Below are positions 18,540 through 27,404 of a stretch of DNA of 64,000 nucleotides, in pieces. Source of the DNA: Cyclobacteriaceae bacterium (GTDB lineage Bacteria > Bacteroidota > Bacteroidia > Cytophagales > Cyclobacteriaceae); contig JANQSI010000003.1 of NCBI GenBank assembly GCA_028284125.1, positions 1 through 64,000 on the forward strand, given 5' to 3'. The notes below the pieces were generated by a model. The model made no database searches and was not told the DNA's origin. It saw only the letters and a list, made by a program, of their open reading frames with translations. The stretch's first letter is position 1; every line of letters starts with the position of its first letter. Made by a program: the position numbers and the translations under genes.

Positions 18540-20921
18540 ATGAAATTAAGGACTACATTCTCGTTACTTGTTGTGACATTTTTCTTCTTTACTAAGGGTC
18601 AAACAATTACGATCAAAGATGAAGCGACAAACAAGCCAATCGCTGATGTTTTCATTTACCATGAAAATAAGTCCAATGTTGCCTATTCTGATGAAAGAGG
18701 AACTGCCGATATTTCTACATTTCCTAGCGGACTGATCTTCATCCAACATCCAACCTATTACGAAAAGTCATTGGCATTTGTAGGCTCAGATATCAATGTT
18801 TCTATGACTGAAAAGATCGTGAGATTTTCAGAGGTGGTAATTTCAGCGAACAAATGGGAACAAGAAGAAGAAAACGTTTCCCAGAAAATATTATCCGTTA
18901 GCAAAAAGACAGTCGATTTTCAAAACCCTCAAACAGCTGCTGACATGCTGATTGGAACCGGACAAGTGTTTGTTCAAAAAAGTCAGCTTGGAGGTGGAAG
19001 TCCAAAAATCAGAGGATTTTCTGCAAATTCAGTTCTTCTTGTGGTGGATGGTATACGAATGAACAATGCGATTTTCAGAAGTGGGAACCTTCAAAATGTT
19101 ATAAACATTGATCCAAACGCACTTGAAAGCTCAGAAGTCATTTTCGGTCCGGGATCCGTCATTTACGGAAGTGATGCGATGGGGGGTGTGATGGATTTTC
19201 ATACAATTGATCCGAAATGGGCCTCCAGCCAAGATCAAATTTTTTCAGGAAATTTAATGACCAGATATTCTTCTGCAGCTAATGAAAAAACGGGCCATGT
19301 AGACCTCTCCTTATCGAGAAGAAAGTTTACATTTTTCCACTCAACTACTTATTCATCATTCGATGACTTGAGGGCTGGCGGAAATCGGCTTGGAGGATAC
19401 AAGGGAGAATTTGAACGACGGTTGTTTGCCGGAAGAGTAAATGGTTCGGATCAGCTTATCGAAAACGATGATATCAATATTCAAAAGTTTTCCGGTTATG
19501 ATCTATTCAATACCATTTCCAAATTCAAAGTTCGTTTAGGAGATAAAATGGACCTTGGGTACGCATCTTTCTTTAGCACAACAACAAATATCCCGAGGTA
19601 TGACAACCTTACTGAAACCATTGGCACGACCGACTCACTACAGGCCGTTGAGTGGTTTTACGGGCCTCAAAAATGGCAAATGCACAACCTGAAATTCAAC
19701 TATTACAGTTCTGGAAAATTTTTTGATCAAGCCAGAGTTACGCTCGCTTATCAAAGATTTGACGAAAGTCGAAATGATAGACGCTTTGGAGATGACCGCC
19801 TGAGGACGAGAAAAGAAAAAGTAGACATGTATTCCCTGGCTTTAGATTTTGACAAGGAATTCGAAAAATCCAATCTGTACTATGGCTTTGATTTCTTCTA
19901 CAATGATGTTGTTTCTACGGCTTCATTTCGAAACCTGGAAACGAATGCAATAACCTCTGCTGCAACGAGATATCCAGATGGAGGAAGTAATTATTACTCA
20001 ACCGCGATTTATGCAAGCTTGGTTCATGAACTTTCGGACAAACTGGTTCTAAATAGCGGAGCTAGATTAAACATCATTAATCTTTCAGCTTCTACAACGG
20101 ATTCAACCGCCTTGTCCAATAATGCAGAGACCATTTCAATAGATAATGCAGCAGTAAATGGATCGTTTGGATTGGCCTGGAATCCGACAGAAATGTATAA
20201 ACTCAGCTATAATGTTTCCACTGGATTCCGCTCACCAAATATCGACGATGTTGGAAAAGTATTCGAAGTAGGAAATAGCATAACCGTTCCTAATCCTGAT
20301 CTAAATCCGGAATATTCGATCAGCAATGAGATATCAATCGAAAGAAAATCCGAGAGATCAATCATTCGATTGGTTGCCTTTTACAGTAGGTTATTTGATG
20401 CCATAGTTGATGGGCCATTTACCATAAATGGAAGTAGCCAACTCAATGGATTGGATGTTTTTGCCAAAGTGAATGCTTCGAAAGCAAATATTTATGGTGG
20501 AAGCTTAGTGTTTCAGGCTGAAGTTTCAGAGACATTTGCAATTGAAAAAACATTGACCATTACCGAAGGTGAAGACATTACCAATAATGAACCGCTTAGA
20601 CATACCACGCCTGTTTTTGGAAAGTTTGCCTTGATTTACAAGAAGAAGAAACTCAGGTCTACTTTCTTTATTGATTATAATGGAAACAGAAAACCTAAGG
20701 ACATTCCAGCTTCTGAGTTTGATCGAAAACCCTATCTGTACACTGCAGAAGGAACACCAGGGTGGTATACGCTTAACTTACGAAGCAGCTATCAAATCAA
20801 TGAGTTTCTAAATGCTAATGTGTCTGTAGAGAATATTCTTGATCGACACTATCGCCCATATACCTCTGGCATTAGTGCCCCAGGAAGAAACTTTATCATT
20901 TCAGTAAAGGCAGCTATCTAG
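18540..20921 (+). CDS. TonB-dependent outer-membrane receptor
   Basis: This 793-residue receptor has a signal peptide (about 1-21) and a short carboxypeptidase-like beta-sandwich (about 22-95, TIKDEATNKPIADVFIYHEN). The plug domain (about 96-225) has the typical KIRGFSANSVLLVVDGIRMN and a GPGSVIYGSDAMGGV end. A 22-strand barrel follows, closing with NVENILDRHYRPYTSGISAPGRN-like C-terminal strands. The plug and C-terminus resemble the heme/hemoglobin or siderophore receptor group (COG4771/COG1629), but the ligand is not provable. It converges with the DUF5777-YceI-cytochrome operon and overlaps its last gene by 8 bases. Confidence 0.88.
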   Translation: MKLRTTFSLLVVTFFFFTKGQTITIKDEATNKPIADVFIYHENKSNVAYSDERGTADISTFPSGLIFIQHPTYYEKSLAFVGSDINVSMTEKIVRFSEVVISANKWEQEEENVSQKILSVSKKTVDFQNPQTAADMLIGTGQVFVQKSQLGGGSPKIRGFSANSVLLVVDGIRMNNAIFRSGNLQNVINIDPNALESSEVIFGPGSVIYGSDAMGGVMDFHTIDPKWASSQDQIFSGNLMTRYSSAANEKTGHVDLSLSRRKFTFFHSTTYSSFDDLRAGGNRLGGYKGEFERRLFAGRVNGSDQLIENDDINIQKFSGYDLFNTISKFKVRLGDKMDLGYASFFSTTTNIPRYDNLTETIGTTDSLQAVEWFYGPQKWQMHNLKFNYYSSGKFFDQARVTLAYQRFDESRNDRRFGDDRLRTRKEKVDMYSLALDFDKEFEKSNLYYGFDFFYNDVVSTASFRNLETNAITSAATRYPDGGSNYYSTAIYASLVHELSDKLVLNSGARLNIINLSASTTDSTALSNNAETISIDNAAVNGSFGLAWNPTEMYKLSYNVSTGFRSPNIDDVGKVFEVGNSITVPNPDLNPEYSISNEISIERKSERSIIRLVAFYSRLFDAIVDGPFTINGSSQLNGLDVFAKVNASKANIYGGSLVFQAEVSETFAIEKTLTITEGEDITNNEPLRHTTPVFGKFALIYKKKKLRSTFFIDYNGNRKPKDIPASEFDRKPYLYTAEGTPGWYTLNLRSSYQINEFLNANVSVENILDRHYRPYTSGISAPGRNFIISVKAAI

Positions 20922-21771
20922 CTTTTGGAGTCAGATCAAAAACTCTCGAAATGTTGAATCCATAATGGATATCACCATCAAAGAAATTGTCTGTTGTTCC
21001 ACCAATAAATCCTTGCTCATTCATTTGAACAGCATTAGTCAGATGCAATTGAAACACGTGACCTCCGGTTTCGATATCAACTCCAATAGCAAATGAATTT
21101 TCGAACATGTTCGAAAATTCAGTCAATTGAGGATAGTATTCTGCGTTGATTGCTAATCGATTTGTGAGCTTATATCGACCGCCTAGTCCCAAAGCAAAAA
21201 GGAGGTTTTCATCCCGGTTGGTAGCCACAAGGTTTCGTTGAATGGCAATTGGCATTATCTGCAAACTCAGGTTAGAATTGAATTTTCTGGCAATCAATAA
21301 TTGGCCGGAATAAGTATTCCTGTCTTTCCCTTCAAGATTAGGAATATCAACAGTTTTTCGAGTAAGACTAGTGAAGCCGGTAATGGTAACGGGAAAACTA
21401 TTTGACTGTCTCAAGAAACGATATTTAAGAAATGTATCAATAACCTTTTCGAATGAGGACCTTCCTAAGCCAATATTAAGGTTATCAGTTAATCCATATT
21501 CTAGCGCCAACCGAATACTAGAGTTATCTAGCCCCCAAAATTGCTCATACCCGGAATTAATTGTTCCGAATCGGTGACTAATGATAAATTCAAGGACTCC
21601 TTTGGAACGTACCTCTACAGAATGGCCATTCACAAGTCGAGTGCTTTTGAACGTAGCACTTACATAGTTTTCTCCTTGATCCTCTCCTTCCAACAACTCC
21701 AGCAATTCATCTTGTGAAAAAGCGGAAAAAGAAAGGATAAGTAATAGTAGAGTAATATTAATTCTGAACAT
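20914..21771 (-). CDS. DUF5777-type outer-membrane beta-barrel protein
   Basis: This 285-residue exported protein has a signal peptide (about 1-19) and alternating beta-strands through the rest (SNLSLQIMPI, FAIGVDIETGGHVFQLHLTN), as in a small outer-membrane barrel. The segment LEFIISHRFGTINSGYEQFWGLDNSS is the hallmark I associate with DUF5777. Its start overlaps the end of the YceI gene by 14 bases, so the two are translationally coupled. YceI and heme-lipoprotein neighbours point to an envelope redox or lipid-binding role. The actual function is unknown. Confidence 0.75.
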   Translation of the reverse strand: MFRINITLLLLILSFSAFSQDELLELLEGEDQGENYVSATFKSTRLVNGHSVEVRSKGVLEFIISHRFGTINSGYEQFWGLDNSSIRLALEYGLTDNLNIGLGRSSFEKVIDTFLKYRFLRQSNSFPVTITGFTSLTRKTVDIPNLEGKDRNTYSGQLLIARKFNSNLSLQIMPIAIQRNLVATNRDENLLFALGLGGRYKLTNRLAINAEYYPQLTEFSNMFENSFAIGVDIETGGHVFQLHLTNAVQMNEQGFIGGTTDNFFDGDIHYGFNISRVFDLTPKAR

Positions 21772-22300
21772 AAGGTTGGTATTGAAATGAAATAGTTACT
21801 TCAACAGTATCTGCAATGTTGTAGAACAGTGCTTTTGGTATTTTGATTTTATAATCCTTCAAAGCGATTGGAAAAACAGAAGTCACCGTTAAATCGTCAT
21901 CGGTATAATTGATTGTGCCTTCAATGGACACTTGCTGCTCGACACCATGCAAGGACATTTCTCCATTTGCTACAACTGAGGCCTCCCCTTTCCCTACATC
22001 CCAATTTTCAATTTTTCCCTTAAAAATGGCTTTTGGGTATTTATCTGTTTCAAGATAATTTTCGTTGAAATGCTCTTGCATCAACTTCTTCTTGAAAGAA
22101 AAATCTTCCACAGGAACCACAAACACGAAACTCTTTGTTTCCAAATCGATAATGCTGTTTGCTCCTTTATTAACTGCTTCAATGTCCTCAATTGGAGCCT
22201 TGGAATAGAATCGAATATTGGATTCTTTTGACTTGTATTTCTGTGCATTGACCTGAACGCAGACCGAAGCAATCAATAGAATTACTAAAAACCTCCTCAT
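21758..22300 (-). CDS. YceI-like periplasmic lipocalin-type protein
   Basis: This 180-residue exported protein has a signal peptide ending near residue 19 (Asn-Ala-Gln). The YceI fold is visible from S-N-I-R-F-Y-S-K-A-P, through MQEHFNENYLETDKYPKAIF (the classic M-x-x-x-x-x-L-x-T-x-x-Y-P-x-A block), to the C-terminal strand VEVTISFQYQ. YceI proteins bind long-chain amphiphiles such as isoprenoid quinones in a beta-barrel. It starts 3 bases after the upstream lipoprotein gene stop and overlaps the next gene by 14 bases. Quinone binding would fit the heme lipoproteins in the same operon. Confidence 0.85.
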   Translation of the reverse strand: MRRFLVILLIASVCVQVNAQKYKSKESNIRFYSKAPIEDIEAVNKGANSIIDLETKSFVFVVPVEDFSFKKKLMQEHFNENYLETDKYPKAIFKGKIENWDVGKGEASVVANGEMSLHGVEQQVSIEGTINYTDDDLTVTSVFPIALKDYKIKIPKALFYNIADTVEVTISFQYQPYVQN

Positions 22301-22303
22301 TGA

Positions 22304-23110
22304 TCAGTTATTCTGGGCTCCATCATCCACCCAACAAGCGATCAGTTCTATTTCCTCATCCGTCAGTGTCAGTCCGGAACCAGCTTGCGGCATTGATCTA
22401 TTTCCTGTGCGAGTCTTTATATCAGATGCTCGATTTTGGACATTTGAAAAAACAGTCCAATTCGGTATAGATGTGTTATCTCCATTGTGACACCCACTAA
22501 CGGCACAATTAGAATCTATGATTGGTTTGATGTCAGTAACCCAACTCGTTCCAGAACTAACAATTACCGTTTTTGTCACACTGCAACCGGTTCCGTCCGT
22601 TACAACAACCGTACGACTCCCGTTAGATACTCCTGTGAATTCACCAGAAGTCTGACCATCTCCACCATCTAAAGCAAATGAATAATTACCGTCTCCACCA
22701 ACAGCGGTTGCCATAATAGAACCTGTAGGATCACCGCATTCGGCATCAGAAGGAACAAGTGTTAATGTAATTCCATCTGGTCCAGATGCGAGTGTAGTAC
22801 TGACTGTTGCAGTACATCCATTATCATCTCGAATAGTTATCGTATAAGAACCTGCTGCCACATTAGAAAAAGTGGTCGCAGATTGAAATGTGGTACCGTC
22901 GATACTAAACTCGTAAGGTGCAGTTCCGCCTGATCCTGTCACCTCAATACTACCTTCCGTATCACAATCCGGTTCTGTTTGACCTGAAACAGTTAATGCT
23001 ATATCAGATTGCGTACAATCAATCTCAGGATCTTCGGAACTATTATCCGAACAGCTAATCACAACAGCCATTGATGCTGTCAGAGAAATTAAAAGAAGCT
23101 TTTTCATCAT
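22304..23110 (-). CDS. SprB-repeat lipoprotein with cytochrome c-like tail, copy 3
   Basis: This 268-residue lipoprotein (lipobox V-V-I-S-C, Cys20, followed by acidic residues) is the last of three tandem paralogs. It has two SprB-type repeats (about 35-110 and 115-190) with G-G-x-x-P/N-Y-x-F-S/A-x-D-G and G-x-Y/R-x-x-x-V/I-x-D-x-x-G-C. A cytochrome c-like tail (about 195-268) follows: NCAVSGCHNGD is a CX4CH heme motif, later SMP offers an axial Met, and the end reads IELIACWVDDGA. A CX4CH spacing is unusual against CXXCH. It is probably anchored at the outer membrane. Electron transfer or metal binding is inferred, not proven. Confidence 0.78.
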   Translation of the reverse strand: MMKKLLLISLTASMAVVISCSDNSSEDPEIDCTQSDIALTVSGQTEPDCDTEGSIEVTGSGGTAPYEFSIDGTTFQSATTFSNVAAGSYTITIRDDNGCTATVSTTLASGPDGITLTLVPSDAECGDPTGSIMATAVGGDGNYSFALDGGDGQTSGEFTGVSNGSRTVVVTDGTGCSVTKTVIVSSGTSWVTDIKPIIDSNCAVSGCHNGDNTSIPNWTVFSNVQNRASDIKTRTGNRSMPQAGSGLTLTDEEIELIACWVDDGAQNN

Positions 23111-23136
23111 TATCTATTTTCCTTGTAGTTGTTGAA

Positions 23137-23943
23137 TCAATTATTTTGTGCCCCATCGTCTACCCAGCAGGCGATGAGTTCGATTTGTTCTTCGGTTAAA
23201 GTCAATCCTGAACCAGCACGTGGCATAGTTCCGTCTCTAGTATTTATCTTGATAGCGCCAGCAAAAGATTGGACATTGGCAAAAACTAAGAAATTTGGAA
23301 TGTTCTCATCATCGCCGTTGTGGCATCCGGAGATTGTACAATTGAGGTCAAACAAAGGCGAGATGGTCTCCATCCAACTGACTCCAGAAAGAACCACTAC
23401 CGATTTAGTTGCAGAACATCCATCTCCATCAGAAACTGAAACAGAATGGCTTCCATTAGCAATGTTTTCAAAGCGATTTTCACTTTGTCCATCTCCCCCA
23501 TCTATAGAATAGGTAAAGTTTCCATCACCTCCTGAGGCCATTACAGTAACTGAACCCGTAGGATTTCCACATTCAGAATTTGTCGCAATTAGATCTAGTG
23601 TTATTGCATCAGCTGCAGCTTCTAGATTAGCGTCAACCTGGGAGGTACAATCATTAACATCAGAAATTATGATAGTATAAGAACCAGCAGCAACATCTGT
23701 AAAAGTCGTTGACGATTGAAAATTAGTTCCGTCAATACTGAAGAGATAAGGCTCGTTTCCACCAGATCCCGATACTTCGATTGTGCCCTGAAGATCACAA
23801 CTTGGTTGTGTAGAACCAACTACTGCAACAGCAAGGTCTGTTTGTGAACAATCTATTTCCATATCTTCACTGGAACTGCTGTCTGAGCAGCTTATCGAAA
23901 CTGCCAAAGAGACCAAAAGCACAAGTATCAAATACTTTTTCAT
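23137..23943 (-). CDS. SprB-repeat lipoprotein with cytochrome c-like tail, copy 2
   Basis: The start is the ATG at 23943, preceded by an AGGAG at good distance; upstream in-frame codons to 23961 are not needed. It is 268 residues long with lipobox V-S-I-S-C (Cys19) and the serine/acidic stretch SDSSSSED. Two SprB-like repeats follow, then the tail NCTISGCHNGD, TMP and IELIACWVDDGA. It is very similar in plan and wording to the next gene downstream (26 bases away), so the pair arose by tandem duplication. Function as for copy 3: a surface or periplasmic heme lipoprotein is likely. Confidence 0.78.
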   Translation of the reverse strand: MKKYLILVLLVSLAVSISCSDSSSSEDMEIDCSQTDLAVAVVGSTQPSCDLQGTIEVSGSGGNEPYLFSIDGTNFQSSTTFTDVAAGSYTIIISDVNDCTSQVDANLEAAADAITLDLIATNSECGNPTGSVTVMASGGDGNFTYSIDGGDGQSENRFENIANGSHSVSVSDGDGCSATKSVVVLSGVSWMETISPLFDLNCTISGCHNGDDENIPNFLVFANVQSFAGAIKINTRDGTMPRAGSGLTLTEEQIELIACWVDDGAQNN

Positions 23944-23972
23944 TATTCTCCTAATCCGCATTTAAAATTTCA

Positions 23973-24767
23973 TTAGTTATCTGGTGCTCCATCATCTATC
24001 CAACACACAATAGTCTCAATTTCTGATTCAGTAAGTGGCGGTCGATCGGAAGGAGGCATTGTTCGCTCGGTGATTCTTGTTTTGATTCTTTCGGCAGCTG
24101 TCATAATTCCAACACTTTCCCTAAGATCAGGCGACCTGGACCCATCATGACAGCCAGTAACCGAACAATTTGCTTCTATCAATGGGAAGACATCTGCTGC
24201 AAACGAAACTTTTGAGATAACCAATACATTTCGCTCCGACATACAACCTTCAGAATCAATCACTGAAACAACATTGGGGCCATTTGAAACTTCGGAAAAT
24301 ACGTTTGATCCCTGTCCTTGACCGCCATTAAGTGAAAATTCGTATGGTTCCGTTCCTCCGGAAGCAGAAGCAGTAATCGTTCCGTTCGGAAGGTCACAGT
24401 CAGGGCTTGTGAAACTCAAATTGAGTGATACCGCTCGATCCGTTCCTTCTAAAACGGCTTCTGTGCTAGCCATACATCCATTGGCGTCTCTAACAGTGAC
24501 ATTATATGCTCCGGTAAATAAATTATTTATTGTACCGCTTCCTTGAAAATTCACTCCGTCTGCACTGTATAAATAAGGAGGATTTCCTCCAAAAGCTTGT
24601 ACTGTAAGTGATCCGGGATCGCTGCAATCTGCATCTACTTGTTCTATTACTGAGATACGTAATTGAGAAGTGGAACAATCAATGGTTGTATCCTCCGAGT
24701 TGGAGCAACTAAACCAAAGAAGGTTGGTTAATAGCAAAGCCCATAGAATTGTCGAACTAAGTTTCAT
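23973..24767 (-). CDS. SprB-repeat lipoprotein with cytochrome c-like tail, copy 1
   Basis: This is the first gene of the operon, with its ATG at 24767 (an in-frame TTG at 24776 is less likely). It has 264 residues, lipobox L-W-F-S-C (Cys21), two SprB-like repeats and a tail with NCSVTGCHDGS, TMP and IETIVCWIDDGAPDN. It is the most diverged of the three copies, with a shorter segment between the heme motif and the Met. The shared pattern of CX4CH, MP and a terminal Cys-Trp across all three copies suggests selection on these residues. The promoter should lie in 24768-24900. Confidence 0.77.
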   Translation of the reverse strand: MKLSSTILWALLLTNLLWFSCSNSEDTTIDCSTSQLRISVIEQVDADCSDPGSLTVQAFGGNPPYLYSADGVNFQGSGTINNLFTGAYNVTVRDANGCMASTEAVLEGTDRAVSLNLSFTSPDCDLPNGTITASASGGTEPYEFSLNGGQGQGSNVFSEVSNGPNVVSVIDSEGCMSERNVLVISKVSFAADVFPLIEANCSVTGCHDGSRSPDLRESVGIMTAAERIKTRITERTMPPSDRPPLTESEIETIVCWIDDGAPDN

Positions 24768-24857
24768 TCTTGTCAATTAATGGTACAAAATCAGCTGGTC
24801 GATTTTGGTTTCGGTAATAGAACGCCTTATTGATACAAAACAAGTACGTTTTCGCCT

Positions 24858-24871
24858 AATACAAGTGTATT
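24858..24871. promoter_or_regulatory. Palindrome upstream of the heme-lipoprotein operon
   Basis: AATACA-AG-TGTATT has perfect 6-bp arms with a 2-base centre. It lies about 90 bases upstream of the first gene of the minus-strand operon and downstream of the DUF2452 gene. It could be an operator, but the site is short and may be chance. Confidence 0.3.
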
Positions 24872-24905
24872 GTGGTAGACAAAGGGTAGACGATTAGATG
24901 TTAGT

Positions 24906-25412
24906 CTAATAGTTAAACTCGGCTTCTTGGGCCTTAACAATCTCCCATGTATGATCCGATAAAAGCCTTACCTCTGCTTCAAAAGATTCATAAGGAAAGT
25001 TGTTTCCCCATTCATCAGGACTTACCATAGACAGTAAATCAGAACCGTTTTCTTTCTTATATAAGAAGTAAATTTTACCGATCACAGGTTGAAATGGAAC
25101 CGTAGCTTCATAAATCCTTTCAGATACTTCTACTCGCTTCTTAAGATACTTTGCCTGCTCAATTAACGTTTGCATCTGTTCATACAACTGACGAAACTGT
25201 CGATCTGTTTGGTCTTGCATGGCTGCAACTGCAGTTCCTTTAATGCGTCCCTTATCTTCAGGCTTGATAATCGCGCTCCCCGCATGATGAGCATATTCAA
25301 TGAGGCCAGGCAAATCCGTGATCTTCTCCCTTTCTTTGTCAAGGTCGATCTTTGAGATATCAACTTTGTTATCTACTTGGTTTCTTCTATGTTCGTCTTT
25401 TCTCCCGGCCAT
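24906..25412 (-). CDS. DUF2452 protein
   Basis: This 168-residue cytosolic protein has no signal peptide. The sequence DLPGLIEYAHHAGSAII...IKGTAVAAMQ followed by a helical Q-rich stretch (about 65-105), then the block GKIYFLYKKENG and MVSPDEWG, matches what I know as DUF2452, a small Bacteroidota/Proteobacteria family. No activity is established. The last part reads like a beta-hairpin with exposed aromatics. It is divergent from the DUF3127 gene at 25552. Confidence 0.75.
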   Translation of the reverse strand: MAGRKDEHRRNQVDNKVDISKIDLDKEREKITDLPGLIEYAHHAGSAIIKPEDKGRIKGTAVAAMQDQTDRQFRQLYEQMQTLIEQAKYLKKRVEVSERIYEATVPFQPVIGKIYFLYKKENGSDLLSMVSPDEWGNNFPYESFEAEVRLLSDHTWEIVKAQEAEFNY

Positions 25413-25551
25413 GTTGTTCTTCGACTAAAATCAACTATAATCAAAACGATGATGATCAAAAAAATCAGTGATCCTATTAAAAAATTTCGTTTTGATCTGG
25501 TCATATACTATTCTTGAACTTCAAAGTTGTGAAATAGTTTAAACAAAATCC

Positions 25552-25911
25552 ATGAACATTGACGGCAAGATCATTGAAAAGTTTGAAACCCAGGAAATTA
25601 AAGAATCATTTAGGAAACGAGAGTTCATTTTAGAGTACGCAGAAAACCCACAGTATCCCGAGTTTTTAAAGTTCGAATTGATTCAATCCAATTGCGAACA
25701 GCTTGACCCTTTTCAGCAAGGAGATGAAGTGTCAGTTAGCTTTAATCTGAAAGGAAGGAAATGGACTGATCCCAAAGGTGAGACCAAGTATTTTAACAGC
25801 TTACAAGCATGGAGAATAGAAAAGAAATCGGCATCAACAACGGAAGAACCAACTTCCAATACCGAATGGATGAAAGAAGACTTTTCGCAAGATGATGACT
25901 TACCGTTTTAG
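25552..25911 (+). CDS. DUF3127 OB-fold-like protein with SSB-type acidic tip
   Basis: This 119-residue cytosolic protein belongs to DUF3127 (G-K-I-I-E-K-F-E-T-Q-E-I, then S-F-R-K-R-E-F-I-L and PEFLKFELIQ). The first about 85 residues look like a five-stranded OB-fold of the ssDNA-binding type. A flexible linker (about 88-110) then leads to the last six residues DDDLPF. That end closely copies the acidic tip of single-stranded DNA-binding protein (E. coli SSB ends DDDIPF), which recruits repair and replication proteins. The DNA-binding role is inference. A near-match to the promoter -7 element (TATTCTTG at 25509-25516) lies upstream. Confidence 0.82.
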   Translation: MNIDGKIIEKFETQEIKESFRKREFILEYAENPQYPEFLKFELIQSNCEQLDPFQQGDEVSVSFNLKGRKWTDPKGETKYFNSLQAWRIEKKSASTTEEPTSNTEWMKEDFSQDDDLPF

Positions 25912-26171
25912 TCCTCCCTTTTCTTTCTAAATGTAATTGGAATATACTGTTCTGTTGGAAGACCGATATGAGCAAGATCCCAGCTCTTGTCATAACCATT
26001 TACCATTTGACGAATGCATTCTACTCTGTCTTCAGTAGGGTATGGACAATCGTCCCAATGAAAGATTTCTACCCTGTAGTGATATTGCTTTTTTATTCCG
26101 TTGACTCTTACTTCAACTTCAATATCTTGTTCTTCGTTTAATTGAGGTATTTCAATCCCAATGATTCCCAT
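25908..26171 (-). CDS. Small conserved-looking protein of unknown function
   Basis: This 87-residue cytosolic protein converges with DUF3127 and overlaps it by 4 bases. It has a beta-rich N-terminus (EIPQLNEEQDIEVEVRVNG), a central HWDDCPYP and a C-terminal IPITFRKK. Codon use and composition look like a real gene, and the neat convergent overlap supports that. I recognise no family and assign no function. Confidence 0.6.
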   Translation of the reverse strand: MGIIGIEIPQLNEEQDIEVEVRVNGIKKQYHYRVEIFHWDDCPYPTEDRVECIRQMVNGYDKSWDLAHIGLPTEQYIPITFRKKRED

Positions 26172-26257
26172 ATTAATTAATTTTTTTACTATTGAACACC
26201 AAATAGCGTACCCAAACTTGTAACCAACTATTTTTCAATACGTTAGGATTATTCTCA

Positions 26258-26821
26258 ATGAAAGAATTAGCCCAAATTCGGACACTTTGTTGTTCAAATT
26301 CATCCATCACCATAGCCATTGTAGGTCTACTGCTATTCTCGTCAAGTTGTACCCAATCTCCTGAAAACAGGCCTTCTCCATTACGTACGGACAGCACTAC
26401 CCTTGGGACGAATGTTATTCGTATCGAATACAGCAGTCCGAGTGTTAGAGGTAGAAAAATCTTTGGGTCTGGAGAAGATTTTCTGGTGCCTTATGGTGAA
26501 GTATGGAGAACAGGTGCAAATGAAGCTACTGCCCTGTCCACAGAGCAAGACATACTAATCGATACCTTTTTATTACCTAAAGGAAAGTATGCATTATTCA
26601 CTATTCCGGATGAAGATTCATGGGAAGTAATTATCAATGAAGATTGGAATCAGTGGGGAACGTACAACAGACAAGAATCTCTTGATGTGGTTCGATTATT
26701 CGTCGCTCCTATCTATTTCGATTCTTCATATGAAAAAATGACCTTCTCATTAAAAGATCAGTCTCTATCTTTTTCCTGGGAAAGTATAGGTTGGTCTATT
26801 CCAATCAACTCGACCGAATAA
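26258..26821 (+). CDS. DUF2911 lipoprotein
   Basis: This 187-residue exported protein has a signal region ending in lipobox F-S-S-S-C (Cys31). The mature domain reads IRIEYSSPSVRGRKIFG, then VPYGEVWRTGANEATAL and LPKGKYALFTIPDE with a closing WEVIINEDWNQWG. This is the DUF2911 signature common in Bacteroidota, a small beta-sandwich. No function is known. It converges with the DUF302 gene and overlaps it by 17 bases at the ends. Confidence 0.83.
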   Translation: MKELAQIRTLCCSNSSITIAIVGLLLFSSSCTQSPENRPSPLRTDSTTLGTNVIRIEYSSPSVRGRKIFGSGEDFLVPYGEVWRTGANEATALSTEQDILIDTFLLPKGKYALFTIPDEDSWEVIINEDWNQWGTYNRQESLDVVRLFVAPIYFDSSYEKMTFSLKDQSLSFSWESIGWSIPINSTE

Positions 26822-27257
26822 CGTTACTGGCCAACTTTACCAGCATTCTCGCCAAGTCGTCAAGCACATCATCACACCCTTCTAGCAAGAAACGCTTTGA
26901 CATCAGTTTCGGATCAACAAAACCGACATAGACATCTTCATTCTCTTCCCAAATCAACATTTTCAATGGCATTTCCAATGCGGTGGTTTGATTGCATTTG
27001 ATAAGCCTGGTTACTAGCTCTGGGTCTTCGAAAATGACCACACGTGTTGGGGGGATTTCCAAATCTCTCCTACTGGCTATCTCATCATGAATAACAGTCT
27101 CGAAATAGACAAGTTCAGATTCCTTTATCAACTCAACTAGTTTAGCCTCCGTTTTTTCAACAGAGAGAGAACTTCTGTAAATCGTAAGATTTTGGGCCGA
27201 GGTGCTAAAAGATGAGAAAACCAATAGAATTACGGCTATACTCTTGTAAGACTTCAT
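26805..27257 (-). CDS. DUF302 periplasmic protein
   Basis: This 150-residue exported protein has a signal peptide of about 1-22 ending Ser-Ala-Gln. The mature part has the DUF302 layout: S-V-E-K-T-x-A-K-L-V-E-L-I-K-E, then PPTRVVIFEDPELVTRLI and LPLKMLIWEENEDVYVGFVDP-like strands. In other bacteria DUF302 proteins are linked to copper, heat or oxidative stress, but the biochemical role is open. Two cysteines are present (near residues 89 and 128). Confidence 0.8.
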   Translation of the reverse strand: MKSYKSIAVILLVFSSFSTSAQNLTIYRSSLSVEKTEAKLVELIKESELVYFETVIHDEIASRRDLEIPPTRVVIFEDPELVTRLIKCNQTTALEMPLKMLIWEENEDVYVGFVDPKLMSKRFLLEGCDDVLDDLARMLVKLASNVIRSS

Positions 27258-27404
27258 TAAGGGCGATAATTAAGGGTGACGTTAGTGCTAATATAGTCTA
27301 AGCAGAGAAAAAGCTATTCAAATATTCGACCAAGGCATTGATTTATAACTTGAAAAAAGTAATTTGGCAAGAATATTTTGGCTTTTCAATAGTCGACGTA
27401 AAAC

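Noticed and set aside
26173-26397. A 74-codon minus-strand frame overlapping the start of the DUF2911 gene
   Set aside because: It is antisense to a clear signal-lipobox coding region and has no recognisable domain.
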